A stretch of 64,000 nucleotides of DNA from Pseudomonas laurylsulfatiphila (GCF_002934665.1 NZ_NIRS01000010.1:159446-223445), one strand, 5' to 3'; shown: positions 20,217 through 30,054, counted from the stretch's first letter. A program made the numbers and translations. Notes: generated by a model not told the origin, from the letters alone.

Positions 20217-21518
20217 TTATTGCAAAGTGTGTTGCTCGATAAACTCCGTCGGCACAACGCCTTCACGGCTGACCAGTCGATTGAGCTCCGAGCGCGGCAA
20301 TCGAACGGCCAGCAAGCTGACACCTTCTTCGTCGTATTCTTCTTTCTGTACCGCGCCCAGCTCGAAAAACTGTGCACGCAGACGCGCAAAGCGCTGAGGC
20401 AAGCGCAAGGTACCGACAAACAATTCACTGCCCAGCAACTCGGCAATGGCTTGCTCAAGCAATTCCAAACCTGTGCCATCACGTGCCGAGAGCCAGACCC
20501 GCTGGGGCCTGCCGTTTTCGTCGCGCTGGATTTGTGGCTCAACGCCTTCAAGCAAATCGAGTTTGTTATAGACCTCGAGGATCGGCAAGTCCTGGGCGCC
20601 AATCTCGCCCAGCACCACCATCACCTGCTCGATCTGCAACATGCGATCCGGTTCGGCCGCATCGATCACGTGCAGCAGCAGGTCGGAGTTGCTCGACTCT
20701 TCGAGCGTAGACCGAAATGCCTCGACCAGCTTGTGGGGCAAGTGGCGGATGAAACCCACAGTGTCGGCCAGGACAATCGGCCCCAGGTCGTCCAGTTCCA
20801 GACGGCGCAAGGTCGGGTCCAGCGTGGCAAACAACTGGTCAGCCGCGTACACGTCGGATTTCGTCACGTTGTTGAAGAGCGTGGACTTACCGGCGTTGGT
20901 ATAGCCCACCAGGGACACGGTAGGAATATCCGCACGTGAACGGCCGCGTCGTGACTGTTCGCGCTGACTGCGCACTTTTTCCAGCCGGCCCTTGATCTGT
21001 CGCAGGCGAACCCGCAGCAAACGGCGGTCGGTTTCCAGCTGGGTTTCACCCGGGCCACGCATGCCGATACCGCCACCCTGGCGCTCAAGGTGGGTCCAGC
21101 CACGAACCAGCCGGGTGCTCATATGGTCAAGCTGGGCCAGTTCTACCTGGAGCTTGCCTTCATGGGTGCGGGCGCGCTGGGCGAAAATATCGAGAATCAG
21201 ACCGGTGCGGTCGATCACGCGACACTCGAAGACACGTTCGAGGTTACGTTCCTGACTGGGTGTGAGGACGTGATTGAAGATGACCAGGTCTGCTTCTTCG
21301 GCATGGACCAGATCACGTAGCTCCTCGACCTTGCCGCTGCCAATCAGAAATTTGGCGGTTGGCCGATGACGCGGCACGTTAAAAAACGCAACGGTCTCGG
21401 CGCCGGCCGAATTAGCCAATTCCTGAAACTCCTGCGGATCTTCGCGCGCCTCAGGGTCCTGTCCATCCAAGTGAACGAGGATCACTCGCTCACCACCACC
21501 GTGGCGCTCAAAGAACAA
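20217..21518 (-). CDS. hflX: Ribosome-splitting GTPase HflX
   Basis: A 433-residue GTPase that rescues stalled ribosomes under stress by splitting the subunits. It has an N-terminal HflX-specific domain, a GMRGPGETQLE linker motif, and a G domain with G1 GYTNAGKST, G3 DTVGF and G4 NKLD. The start is TTG at 21516-21518, supported by AGGAG 7 bases upstream and by the usual N-terminus MFFERHGGGE. It lies 12 bases downstream of the hfq stop, as in many gammaproteobacteria. Confidence 0.96.
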   Translation of the reverse strand: MFFERHGGGERVILVHLDGQDPEAREDPQEFQELANSAGAETVAFFNVPRHRPTAKFLIGSGKVEELRDLVHAEEADLVIFNHVLTPSQERNLERVFECRVIDRTGLILDIFAQRARTHEGKLQVELAQLDHMSTRLVRGWTHLERQGGGIGMRGPGETQLETDRRLLRVRLRQIKGRLEKVRSQREQSRRGRSRADIPTVSLVGYTNAGKSTLFNNVTKSDVYAADQLFATLDPTLRRLELDDLGPIVLADTVGFIRHLPHKLVEAFRSTLEESSNSDLLLHVIDAAEPDRMLQIEQVMVVLGEIGAQDLPILEVYNKLDLLEGVEPQIQRDENGRPQRVWLSARDGTGLELLEQAIAELLGSELFVGTLRLPQRFARLRAQFFELGAVQKEEYDEEGVSLLAVRLPRSELNRLVSREGVVPTEFIEQHTLQ

Positions 21519-21530
21519 AGGAGACTCCTA

Positions 21531-21791
21531 TCAGGCGTTACCTGGCTCAGCGTCACCTGCATCGGATTCGGTTGCGCTAGGCAGACGAATTGGACGAACC
21601 GGTACCACTGTAGAGATAGCGTGCTTGTAGACCATCTGGCTTACGGTGTTTTTCAGCAGGATGACGAACTGGTCGAACGACTCGATCGTTCCTTGCAGTT
21701 TGATACCGTTGACCAGGTAGATGGACACCCCAACTTTCTCTTTACGTAAAGTATTCAAGTAAGGGTCTTGTAGCGAATGCCCTTTTGACAT
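21531..21791 (-). CDS. hfq: RNA chaperone Hfq
   Basis: The 86-residue hexameric Sm-like protein pairs small RNAs with mRNAs. Sm1 (HSLQDPYLNTLRKEKVGVSIYLVNG) and Sm2 with YKHAIST are intact. The C-terminal tail is short and acidic, as in pseudomonads. ATG 21791 is preceded by AAAGGAGTG; the GTG inside that site would add three residues (MRH) and is rejected. It lies between miaA and hflX in the conserved order. Confidence 0.98.
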   Translation of the reverse strand: MSKGHSLQDPYLNTLRKEKVGVSIYLVNGIKLQGTIESFDQFVILLKNTVSQMVYKHAISTVVPVRPIRLPSATESDAGDAEPGNA

Positions 21792-21885
21792 GTGCCGCAC
21801 TCCTTTAAGGATTCAATATAAAAAAATAGGTAAACAGGTGGCTTTAGCCGCCACACCCCCAAGGATAGACGGCAATTGCAAGGAC

Positions 21886-22857
21886 TCAGCTCAATATGGA
21901 GATGGTCCCAAGGTATTTCAAGGCGCGCGGCAGATTGTCGCAATCCAGACTGTCCAGCCAATGCAGGTCAGTCCAACTGCGCAGCCAGGTGAACTGGCGT
22001 TTCGCCAATTGGCGCGTGGCAATGATTCCACGCTCCTGCATCTCGGCTGACGTCAGCTTGCCATCCAGGTAGTCCCAGACTTGGCGATAGCCTACTGCAC
22101 GTATAGACGGCATCCCGGCATGCAGGTCACCTCTATTACGCAGGGCTACGACCTCGTCAATGAATCCCTGTTCCAACATTAAAGTGAATCTTTGTTTAAT
22201 TCGCTCGTGCAGTACCTGGCGATTTGCCGGGGCAATAGCCAAGTTCGCGACAGTATAGGGCAATTGTTGCTGTCCCGAAGCGGCTGCTTCGGTACTTTGC
22301 GCAGATTGTTGCAAGCGTAGCGCAGTCATGCTCTGACCGCTTACCCGATAAACTTCCAGTGCTCGACTCAGACGCTGCGGATCGTTCGGATGAATACGCG
22401 CGGCAGAAACCGGGTCGATCACTGCCAATTGGTCGTGCAGGGCTTGCCAGCCAAGGCGTGCAGCCTCTTCTTCGATCTGTGCGCGCACTTGCGGGTCGGC
22501 GGCCGGCATCTCCGCCAGGCCTTCAAGCAAAGCCTTGTAATAGAGCATCGTACCGCCTACCAGCAGCGGAATTTTTCCGCGTGCGGTGATCTCTGCCATG
22601 GCTTCCAGGGCGTCACGGCGGAAATCCGCGGCCGAATAGCTCTCGGCCGGGTCGAGAATATCGATCAGACGGTGCGGATATTGCGCCAGCAGCTCTTTGG
22701 AAGGCTTGGCGGTGCCGATGTCCATGCCACGGTAGACCAGCGCCGAATCGACGCTGATCAACTCGCAAGGCAGGACCTTGGTGAGTTCGATGGCCAGGTC
22801 GGTCTTGCCGGCGGCGGTCGGCCCCATCAGGAAAATCGCAGGTGGGAGCTGGCTCAT
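21886..22857 (-). CDS. miaA: tRNA dimethylallyltransferase
   Basis: The 323-residue enzyme transfers a dimethylallyl group to A37 of tRNAs reading U-initial codons. The P-loop GPTAAGKTDLA lies near residue 11, and the DSALVYRGMDIGTAKP motif binds the tRNA/prenyl donor. The start at 22857 overlaps the mutL stop by one base; 25 upstream in-frame codons lie inside mutL and are rejected. It precedes hfq by about 94 bases, where the minus strand holds a short hairpin and AT-rich sequence that may include an hfq promoter. Confidence 0.97.
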   Translation of the reverse strand: MSQLPPAIFLMGPTAAGKTDLAIELTKVLPCELISVDSALVYRGMDIGTAKPSKELLAQYPHRLIDILDPAESYSAADFRRDALEAMAEITARGKIPLLVGGTMLYYKALLEGLAEMPAADPQVRAQIEEEAARLGWQALHDQLAVIDPVSAARIHPNDPQRLSRALEVYRVSGQSMTALRLQQSAQSTEAAASGQQQLPYTVANLAIAPANRQVLHERIKQRFTLMLEQGFIDEVVALRNRGDLHAGMPSIRAVGYRQVWDYLDGKLTSAEMQERGIIATRQLAKRQFTWLRSWTDLHWLDSLDCDNLPRALKYLGTISILS

Positions 22858-24767
22858 CAACGACCGCGCAAGAACAGTTTGTCCAGATCGTCCAGGCCCA
22901 GTTGGGTCCAGGTCGGTCGGCCATGGTTGCATTGACCGCTGCGCTCGGTGTTTTCCATGTCACGCAGCAGGGCATTCATTTCCGGCAGGGCCAGACGCCG
23001 GTTCGCCCGAACCGCGCCGTGGCAGGCCATGGTCCCGAGCAACTCGTTCAGGTGCGCCTGAATGCGGTCGCTGGTGCCGAATTCCATCAGATCCGCCAGG
23101 ACGTCCGCGACCAGCCGGTTGGCTTCGGCCTGCTTGAGCAGTGCCGGGATCTGTCGGATGGCCAGGGTTTCCGGGCCCAGGCGCTGCAACTCAAAGCCCA
23201 GGCGCTGGAACCAGGCGACATGTTCCTCGGCGCAATCGGCTTCACGCTGACTAACGGCCAGGGACTCCGGCACCAACAACGGCTGACCACTCAGGCCCTC
23301 GCTGGCCATCGCCACCTTCAGACGCTCATACATGATCCGCTCGTGCGCGGCGTGCATGTCCACCAGCACCAGGCCCTGGGCGTTTTCCGAAAGGATGTAG
23401 ATGCCCTTGAGTTGTGCCAGCGCATAACCCAGCGGCGGGATGTCGTCCTGCCCGGCCGGTAGCGCAACGGCATTGGCCTCGGGCAGCGGCGCAAAAAACT
23501 CGCGGTAGGCGGCCTGCGCTTCGGCGACAGGCACACCGGACTGCGGGCGCGGCGTGTATTGATACTGATAACCCGCGCCAGCACCCGAACCTGCCGGCGC
23601 ATTGAACGACGGCTGGGCCTGAGGCTGTTCCAGCAGGGCATTGGCGGCCAGGCGCATTTCTCCCTGGGGCCCGAATTCACCGGCTTCGAGGCCGGTAGGC
23701 CGGACGATGGCCGTGGCAACCGGTGCCGCCAGATGATCATCGGGGCGCACATCGCCCAAGGCACGGTGCAAGGTGCCGTAGAGGAAATCGTGGACCATGC
23801 GCCCTTCGCGGAAGCGCACTTCGTGTTTGGTCGGGTGCACATTGACGTCGACGCCGGTCGGATCGACTTCGAAAAACAGCACGAAGGTCGGGTGCCGACC
23901 GTTGAACAGCACATCGCGATAGGCCTGGCGTACCGCGTGGGCCACCAGCTTGTCGCGCACGGCACGGCCATTGACGAAGAAATACTGCAAGTCGGCCTGA
24001 CTGCGGTTGAAGGTCGGCAGGCCGACCCAGCCCCATAGATGCAGGCCGTTGCGCTCGATTTCGATCGGCAGGGCCTGTTCCAGGAAGCCCGGCCCGCAGA
24101 TCGCCGCCACGCGCCGGGCACGGGCCGCATCATCATGGGCCTCGTGCAGGCTGAGAATGGTCTTGCCGTTGTGGCGCAGATGGAACGCCACATCGAAGCG
24201 CGCCAGGGCCAGACGCCTGATGACTTCCTGCAGGTGATCGAATTCGGTTTTTTCGGTTTTGAGAAACTTGCGCCGCGCCGGCGTGTTGAAAAACAGGTCG
24301 CGCACTTCAACCGAAGTGCCCACCGGATGCGCCGCAGGCTGCACGCGGGGCGCCATGTCACGGCCCTCGGTCTCGACCTGCCAGGCCTGATCGGCATCGC
24401 GGGTGCGGGAGGTCAGGGTCAGGCGCGCGACGGAGCTGATCGATGCCAGGGCCTCACCCCTAAAGCCCAGGCTCATGACCTGTTCGAGGTCTTCCAGGTT
24501 GCGGATCTTGCTGGTGGCGTGGCGGGCCAGCGCCAGCGGCAGGTCATCGGCAGAAATGCCGCTACCGTCGTCGCGCACCCGCAGCAATTTGACGCCGCCC
24601 TGCTCCACATCGACGTCGATGCGCCTGGCACCGGAGTCGAGGCTGTTTTCCAACAGTTCCTTGATCACCGAAGCCGGGCGCTCGACCACCTCACCCGCGG
24701 CAATCTGGTTCGCCAGTCGCGGGCTTAACAGCTCGATTCGCGCGCCGTTGTTCACGACCTGATTCAT
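22857..24767 (-). CDS. mutL: DNA mismatch repair protein MutL
   Basis: A 636-residue GHKL ATPase. The N-terminal domain has ELLENSLDSGA and DDGSGI (about residues 37-72) and GFRGEALASI near 101. The linker is Pro/Gln-rich (about 340-440). The C-terminal dimerisation domain carries D470-M-H-A-A-H-E476...E481 and later ACHGAVR and CNHGRPTW, the set of metal-binding motifs of MutL proteins with endonuclease activity. It overlaps amiB and miaA by a few bases on either side. Confidence 0.97.
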   Translation of the reverse strand: MNQVVNNGARIELLSPRLANQIAAGEVVERPASVIKELLENSLDSGARRIDVDVEQGGVKLLRVRDDGSGISADDLPLALARHATSKIRNLEDLEQVMSLGFRGEALASISSVARLTLTSRTRDADQAWQVETEGRDMAPRVQPAAHPVGTSVEVRDLFFNTPARRKFLKTEKTEFDHLQEVIRRLALARFDVAFHLRHNGKTILSLHEAHDDAARARRVAAICGPGFLEQALPIEIERNGLHLWGWVGLPTFNRSQADLQYFFVNGRAVRDKLVAHAVRQAYRDVLFNGRHPTFVLFFEVDPTGVDVNVHPTKHEVRFREGRMVHDFLYGTLHRALGDVRPDDHLAAPVATAIVRPTGLEAGEFGPQGEMRLAANALLEQPQAQPSFNAPAGSGAGAGYQYQYTPRPQSGVPVAEAQAAYREFFAPLPEANAVALPAGQDDIPPLGYALAQLKGIYILSENAQGLVLVDMHAAHERIMYERLKVAMASEGLSGQPLLVPESLAVSQREADCAEEHVAWFQRLGFELQRLGPETLAIRQIPALLKQAEANRLVADVLADLMEFGTSDRIQAHLNELLGTMACHGAVRANRRLALPEMNALLRDMENTERSGQCNHGRPTWTQLGLDDLDKLFLRGR

Positions 24768-26194
24768 TCTTTGGCCGCCAGTTCAGTGCCCGGAATGGTC
24801 AGGTGCTGACCGATCTTGAGCTCATCGCTCGACAGGTTGTTGGCACTGCGCAGGGTCGCGGGCGACACCTGATAACGCACGGCGATCATCGCCAGGGTCT
24901 CGCCCGGGTTGACGCGGTGGTCACGTGGCCCCTGCACGATCTTGCCGGAGTCGCGCAGCCAGGCAATGTAAGTGCCCGGCGGCGGGTTCTGCTGGAAGAA
25001 CTGGCGCACGCCGCTGCTGATCGAACGCGCCAGTGCCTGCTGGTGGTTCGATGCCGCGAGTTTCGAGGCTTCGTTGGCGTTGGAGATGAACCCGGTTTCC
25101 ACCAGGATCGACGGAATATCCGGCGACTTCAGCACCATGAACCCGGCCTGTTCGACCCGCTGCTTGTGCAGAGGCGTGACCCGGCCAATGTTGCTCAGCA
25201 CCTTCTGGCCAACGTTCAGGCTGGACGTCAGGGATGCCGTCATCGACAGGTCGAGCAGCACGCCGGCGAGCATGCGGTCCTTGTCATCGAGGCTGACGTT
25301 GCCGGCCCCCCCGATCAGGTCGGAACGGTTTTCGCTGTCAGCCAGCCAGCGGGCCGTCTCCGAGGTCGCGCCGCGATCGGACAGGGCAAATACCGAGGCA
25401 CCGAAAGCGGCGGCAGAAGGCGCTGCGTCGGCGTGGATCGAGACGAACAGGTCGGCGCCTTTCTTGCGGGCAATTTCGGTACGGCCGCGCAACGGAATGA
25501 AATAATCGCCGGTACGGGTCAGTTCGGCGCGGAAACCTTTCATGCCGCTGATCTGGCGTTGCAATTCGCGGGCGATCTGCAACACCACGTCTTTCTCACG
25601 CTGGCCGCGAGAACCCGATGCACCCGGGTCTTCACCACCGTGTCCGGCGTCGATCACCACAATGATGTCGCGCTTGCCGGGCGGGGCCGGCGGCAGCTTG
25701 ATTGCAGGCTCCACAGGCGTGACTGGCACGGCGGGCATCGTGGCGACCGACGGTGTCGGCGCTGGAGGAGGCGCTGCATCCGCGGCGTTATCGAACAGAT
25801 CGACTACCAAGCGGTTGCCGTACTGGGCGTTCGGCGCCAGGGAGAAGCTTTTTGGTGTCACCGCCTTTTTCAGGTCGATGACCACCCGCAGGTCGGTCGG
25901 CGTGCGTTGAGCCGAGCGCATGGCGGTAATCGGGGTGTTCGACGTGTTGACGTTGAGTGGCGCACCGAGGGTCGCACCATTGATGTCGATGACCAGGCGA
26001 TCCGGCGCGGTCAGGGTAAAGACGCTGTGTTGCACCGGGCCGGTCAGGTCAAACACCAGACGTGTGTTGTCCGGTGCCCGCCACAGACGAACACTGTTGA
26101 CCTTCGAATCGGCCACAGCGTCGACGGTCACCGCCAGAAACAACACCCCTACGGCAGCAACCAACGCGCGAAAGCGCATACCTAACCCCATCAT
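24764..26194 (-). CDS. amiB: N-acetylmuramoyl-L-alanine amidase (AmiB/AmiC type) with LysM domain
   Basis: A 476-residue periplasmic, zinc-dependent cell-wall amidase that splits septal peptidoglycan. In order: a signal peptide (about 1-28), an AMIN domain (about 30-130), a Pro-rich linker (about 135-170), an Amidase_3 catalytic domain starting VVIDAGHGGEDPGA (zinc His) and ending with VETGFISN (catalytic Glu), and a C-terminal LysM motif (about 425-470). ATG at 26194 directly abuts the tsaE stop; a later Met (MRFRAL) could also start a good signal peptide. Confidence 0.94.
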   Translation of the reverse strand: MMGLGMRFRALVAAVGVLFLAVTVDAVADSKVNSVRLWRAPDNTRLVFDLTGPVQHSVFTLTAPDRLVIDINGATLGAPLNVNTSNTPITAMRSAQRTPTDLRVVIDLKKAVTPKSFSLAPNAQYGNRLVVDLFDNAADAAPPPAPTPSVATMPAVPVTPVEPAIKLPPAPPGKRDIIVVIDAGHGGEDPGASGSRGQREKDVVLQIARELQRQISGMKGFRAELTRTGDYFIPLRGRTEIARKKGADLFVSIHADAAPSAAAFGASVFALSDRGATSETARWLADSENRSDLIGGAGNVSLDDKDRMLAGVLLDLSMTASLTSSLNVGQKVLSNIGRVTPLHKQRVEQAGFMVLKSPDIPSILVETGFISNANEASKLAASNHQQALARSISSGVRQFFQQNPPPGTYIAWLRDSGKIVQGPRDHRVNPGETLAMIAVRYQVSPATLRSANNLSSDELKIGQHLTIPGTELAAKE

Positions 26195-26665
26195 TTATTT
26201 GGATTCCAATGCCAAAGCGGCACACCAGGCCTCGCCACGCGAGCCCTGGGATAAAATTTTCAGCGAACGCCCGCTGTCTTGCGGGCTAATGGTAATGGTC
26301 AGGTCCGGCTTTGGCAAAAAGCCTGCACCTTTGTCGGGCCACTCGATCAGACACAGGGCATCGTCTTCGAAATAGTCGCGGATACCGAGGAACTCCAGCT
26401 CTTCCGGATCGACCAGACGGTACAAATCGAAATGGAAGGCGCGAATGTCGCCAATCTCGTAGGGTTCAACCAGGGTGAAGGTCGGACTTTTTACCGCCCC
26501 GACATGCCCCAGGCCGCGGATGATGCCTCGGGACAACGTGGTTTTGCCCATCCCCAGGTTGCCCTCGAGGAAGATCAGGCCATGGCCTTGGGTGATTCGG
26601 GCAATGCGTGCGCCAAAGTCGCTCATGGCCTGCTCATCGGCCAGGTACAGGGTTACTTCAGACAC
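26195..26665 (-). CDS. tsaE: tRNA threonylcarbamoyladenosine biosynthesis ATPase TsaE
   Basis: A 156-residue P-loop protein (EGNLGMGKTTLSRG near residue 35) that supports the TsaBD complex making t6A37 in tRNAs. The start is GTG at 26663-26665, preceded by GGAGGAG, and overlaps the end of nnr by 13 bases. It lies between nnr and amiB in the conserved gammaproteobacterial order. Confidence 0.95.
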   Translation of the reverse strand: MSEVTLYLADEQAMSDFGARIARITQGHGLIFLEGNLGMGKTTLSRGIIRGLGHVGAVKSPTFTLVEPYEIGDIRAFHFDLYRLVDPEELEFLGIRDYFEDDALCLIEWPDKGAGFLPKPDLTITISPQDSGRSLKILSQGSRGEAWCAALALESK

Positions 26666-28152
26666 GGTGCTTGCTCCTCCAACAACTGACGAATGGCTGG
26701 AATCAGATCACTGGCCGCCAGCCCACGGCCGAATTTTCCTTGTTGCTCGCCGGCATTGGCGTGCAGCCAGACCGCCAGGCAGGCCGCGTCGAAGGGTTCC
26801 ATGCCCTGGGCCAGCAATGCGCCGAGCAAACCGGCCAGAACATCGCCTAAACCGGCAGTAGCCATCGCCGGGTGGCCCTGATGACAGACGGCCAGCCGCC
26901 CGTCGGGACAGGCAATCAGGCTCCCGGCCCCCTTGAGCACCACGACCGCCGAATATTTCTTGCTCAATGCATGGGCCGCTGCCGGTCGGTCGGCTTGAAC
27001 CTGCGCCGTACTCATTCCGAGCAAACGCGCCGCTTCGCCCGGATGCGGAGTGATCACGCAATCCCTGGGCAAACTCACACGCTCCTCGGCCAGCAGGTTC
27101 AGCGCATCGGCGTCCCAGACTTGCGGCAACGCTGCGTTAGCAGCGGCAGACAACAAGCTGCGCCCCCAACCCGCTTGCCCCAGCCCCGGACCGACCACCA
27201 GCACGGAAACCTTTTGCAGCAAATTCATCAGCTGATTGGCCGAGGAAGTGCCCAGCACCATCGCCTCGGGGATCCGCGCCAGTGCGGCCGCGACATGTTC
27301 GCTGCGGGTCGCCACCGACACCATGCCCGCCCCGCTGCGTAGCGCACTTTGCGCGCTCAGCAGAATCGCACCACCCAACCCGCGGTCGCCGCCAATCAGC
27401 AACACATGGCCAAATCTGCCTTTGTGGGAAGCCGGTGCCCGCGCCGCTGGACGCGGCAGGTTAGCCGCAGTCAGGCGACGGGCGGTGAAAGCAGCGCCTT
27501 CCATCAACTGTGGGTCTGCGTGCAAGTCGTTGAACAGCAGTTCGCCGACCACATCAGCCGCCTCCCCGGTGAACAATCCCAATTTCAAGCCGATGAAGGT
27601 CACTGTCAGGTCGGCCTGCACCGCCACGCCGAGGATACGACCGGTATCGGCGCACAGCCCTGAAGGAATATCCACCGCCGCGACCGGCAACCCGCTCATA
27701 TTGATCGCGGTGATGGCGCTGGCATACGGCTCACGCACCTCGCCGCTCAGCCCGGTGCCAAGCAAAGCATCCAGGACGATGCCGCGCAATCCGGATTGTG
27801 CGGTCCAGGGCTCGATGAGCACTTTTTCAGACACCGCCTCGGCATGTGCCAAGGCCGCGTCACCCTGCAGGCGCTGCGGATCTCCCACCGCCAATACCCG
27901 GACAGACCAGCCTGCGCGCAAGGCCAACACGGCCACCAGATACCCGTCCCCGGCGTTGTTGCCATGGCCGGTGAGTACACTCAGTTCATTCGCTGTCGGC
28001 CATTGCCGCACCAGCGCGCGCCACGTCGCCCGCGCCGCGCGCTGCATCAATTCGAAGCCCGGTGTGCCGGCGGCGATCAGGCTCGCGTCGAGTGCTCGCA
28101 CTTGCGCGGCACTGTACAGCGCGTCGGGTAATTCATCTTTAGTGTGCGGCAT
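26653..28152 (-). CDS. nnr: Bifunctional NAD(P)H-hydrate epimerase / ADP-dependent dehydratase
   Basis: The 499-residue fusion repairs hydrated NAD(P)H. The N-terminal YjeF_N epimerase domain (about 1-215) contains GHGNNAGDGYLVA. The C-terminal ribokinase-like dehydratase domain (about 235-490) contains GGDRGLGGA, VLKGAGSLI and the catalytic-loop GLGDVLAG. The start at 28152 gives the normal length; a much longer in-frame extension overlaps queG and is rejected. It is divergent from queG, with 63 bases between their starts. Confidence 0.96.
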   Translation of the reverse strand: MPHTKDELPDALYSAAQVRALDASLIAAGTPGFELMQRAARATWRALVRQWPTANELSVLTGHGNNAGDGYLVAVLALRAGWSVRVLAVGDPQRLQGDAALAHAEAVSEKVLIEPWTAQSGLRGIVLDALLGTGLSGEVREPYASAITAINMSGLPVAAVDIPSGLCADTGRILGVAVQADLTVTFIGLKLGLFTGEAADVVGELLFNDLHADPQLMEGAAFTARRLTAANLPRPAARAPASHKGRFGHVLLIGGDRGLGGAILLSAQSALRSGAGMVSVATRSEHVAAALARIPEAMVLGTSSANQLMNLLQKVSVLVVGPGLGQAGWGRSLLSAAANAALPQVWDADALNLLAEERVSLPRDCVITPHPGEAARLLGMSTAQVQADRPAAAHALSKKYSAVVVLKGAGSLIACPDGRLAVCHQGHPAMATAGLGDVLAGLLGALLAQGMEPFDAACLAVWLHANAGEQQGKFGRGLAASDLIPAIRQLLEEQAPCLK

Positions 28153-28215
28153 GCGTCTTCGGGCTCCGATGTCTGGCAGAATTATACGCACCTCAGCTCC
28201 GGTTTCTCTCGCATC

Positions 28216-29280
28216 ATGCCCGCTATTACCACAGACCTGCCTGCCCTCGCCCAATCCATCAAGGACTGGGGCCGCGAGCTGGGCTTTCAGCAAGTCGGCA
28301 TCAGCGGCCTCGACTTGGGCGAGCACGAGCAACACCTGGAGCACTGGCTCGCCGCCGGCTACCACGGCGAGATGGACTACATGGGCGCCCATGGCAGCAA
28401 ACGCTCACACCCGGAGGAGCTGGTGCCCGGCACTTTGCGCGTGGTTTCGCTGCGCATGGACTACCTGGCGGGCGACACCCACATGGCGAAAATGCTCGCC
28501 CAACCGGAAAAAGCCTACGTCTCGCGTTATGCCCTGGGTCGCGATTACCACAAATTGATCCGCAAGCGCGTGCAACAACTGGCGGACAAGATTCAGGCAG
28601 AAATCGGCCCGTTTGGTTTCCGTGCCTTTGTCGACAGTGCACCGGTGCTGGAAAAAGCCATCGCCGAACAGGCCGGACTGGGCTGGATTGGCAAAAACAC
28701 CCTGGTGTTGAACCGCAAGGCAGGCAGTTATTTCTTCCTCGCCGAGCTGTTCGTTGACTTGCCGCTGCCGGTAGACCCGCCCCACGCCACCGAACACTGC
28801 GGTCGGTGCAGTGCCTGCCTCGACATCTGTCCGACCAATGCTTTCGTCGGCCCTTACGTGCTGGATGCCCGGCGCTGCATTTCCTACCTGACCATCGAAC
28901 TCAAAGGCGCGATCCCGCAAGACCTGCGGCCGCTGATCGGCAATCGGGTGTTCGGTTGCGATGATTGCCAGATTGTCTGCCCCTGGAACCGCTTCGCCCG
29001 CCCGTCCGGTGAAAACGACTTTAAGCCACGGCACAACCTGGACAACGCCGAACTGGCGGAGCTGTTCATGTGGGATGAGGAGAAATTCCTGAGCAGCACC
29101 GAAGGCTCGCCGCTGCGTCGGACCGGTTACGAAAACTGGTTGCGCAACCTGGCGGTAGGCCTGGGCAATGCGCCTTCGACGATTCCGGTGCTGGAGGCGT
29201 TGAAGGCGCGACGCGAGCATCCGTCCGAACTGGTCCGCGAACACGTCGAGTGGGCCCTGAAACAACACGGCCTCGTGTAG
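28216..29280 (+). CDS. queG: Epoxyqueuosine reductase
   Basis: The 354-residue cobalamin- and iron-sulfur-dependent enzyme performs the last step of queuosine synthesis in tRNA. Two ferredoxin-type cluster motifs are visible, CGRCSACLDICP and CDDCQIVCP, and the preceding DUF1730 region holds WIGKNTLVLN. The C-terminal HEAT-like helices (LVREHVEWAL) are typical. ATG 28216 is chosen over an in-frame Met at 28144, which would overlap nnr. Confidence 0.97.
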   Translation: MPAITTDLPALAQSIKDWGRELGFQQVGISGLDLGEHEQHLEHWLAAGYHGEMDYMGAHGSKRSHPEELVPGTLRVVSLRMDYLAGDTHMAKMLAQPEKAYVSRYALGRDYHKLIRKRVQQLADKIQAEIGPFGFRAFVDSAPVLEKAIAEQAGLGWIGKNTLVLNRKAGSYFFLAELFVDLPLPVDPPHATEHCGRCSACLDICPTNAFVGPYVLDARRCISYLTIELKGAIPQDLRPLIGNRVFGCDDCQIVCPWNRFARPSGENDFKPRHNLDNAELAELFMWDEEKFLSSTEGSPLRRTGYENWLRNLAVGLGNAPSTIPVLEALKARREHPSELVREHVEWALKQHGLV

Positions 29281-29293
29281 GGGGATCGCGGCG

Positions 29294-29905
29294 TCAAGCC
29301 TCGTCGTTGTAGACGAACTTGGGCATTTCCCAGTGAAAACGGATCGCCAACAAGCGCAACAGGAACCCGCCGAACAATGTGATCAGAATCGCCTGTTCCC
29401 CTGGCAAGTTCAGGTACAGACAGAGCATGTAGCACCACGCCGCCGCAAACGAGACGCTGGCATACAGCTCACGCCGGAAGATCAGCGGAATATCGTTGCA
29501 GAAAATGTCCCGCAGGATGCCGCCAAATACTCCGGTGATTACACCGCTGACCGAGGCGACCAACATGCCATGGCCCATTTCCAGGGCGGTGATGCAGCCG
29601 ATCAGGGTGAAGGCAACCAGCCCCATGGCATCGAGCACCAGAAACAGTGAGCGCAAATGCCGCATCCAGCGTGCCGTGAACACGGTAATCATCGCCGCAG
29701 CCGTGGTCAGCACCAGGTATTCCGGGTGTTTGACCCACGTCAGCGGGTAATGCCCGAGCAGCACATCGCGCACCGAACCGCCCCCCAACGCCGTGACGCA
29801 AGCGATCAGCACCACACCAAACCAATCCATGCCACGACGCCCGGCAGACAGGGCGCCGGTCATGGCTTCGGCGGTGATGGCGATCAGGTAGAGCATCAGC
29901 AACAT
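29294..29905 (-). CDS. TRIC-domain membrane protein (YicG/UPF0126 family)
   Basis: A 203-residue protein with about seven membrane segments arranged as two repeats. Each repeat carries a glycine-rich motif (ALGGGSVRDVLLGHYPL; GVFGGILRDIFCNDIP). This is the signature of the UPF0126 / trimeric intracellular cation channel-like family. Bacterial homologues form potassium-permeable trimers in vitro, but the physiological role is unclear. It is convergent with queG, with 13 bases between the stops. Confidence 0.9.
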   Translation of the reverse strand: MLLMLYLIAITAEAMTGALSAGRRGMDWFGVVLIACVTALGGGSVRDVLLGHYPLTWVKHPEYLVLTTAAAMITVFTARWMRHLRSLFLVLDAMGLVAFTLIGCITALEMGHGMLVASVSGVITGVFGGILRDIFCNDIPLIFRRELYASVSFAAAWCYMLCLYLNLPGEQAILITLFGGFLLRLLAIRFHWEMPKFVYNDEA

Positions 29906-29963
29906 GGTGGCGGTCCTTGCGAAAAGGCGCGCAGTCTACCCAATTCACCAAGGCCCACAAACC

Positions 29964-30044
29964 CTGTAGGAGCTGCCGCAGGCTGCGATCTTGTGACTTT
30001 GGTATTCAAGATCAAAAGATCGCAGCCTGCGGCAGCTCCTACAG
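29964..30044. repeat. REP doublet, GCTGCCGCAGGCTGCGATC type
   Basis: CTGTAGGAGCTGCCGCAGGC and its reverse complement flank a short centre of about 33 bases, between the TRIC gene and orn. This is the second repeat family of the window. It recurs at 49890, 58154, 60848 and 63971. Confidence 0.9.
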
Positions 30045-30054
30045 AGGAGTCCGA

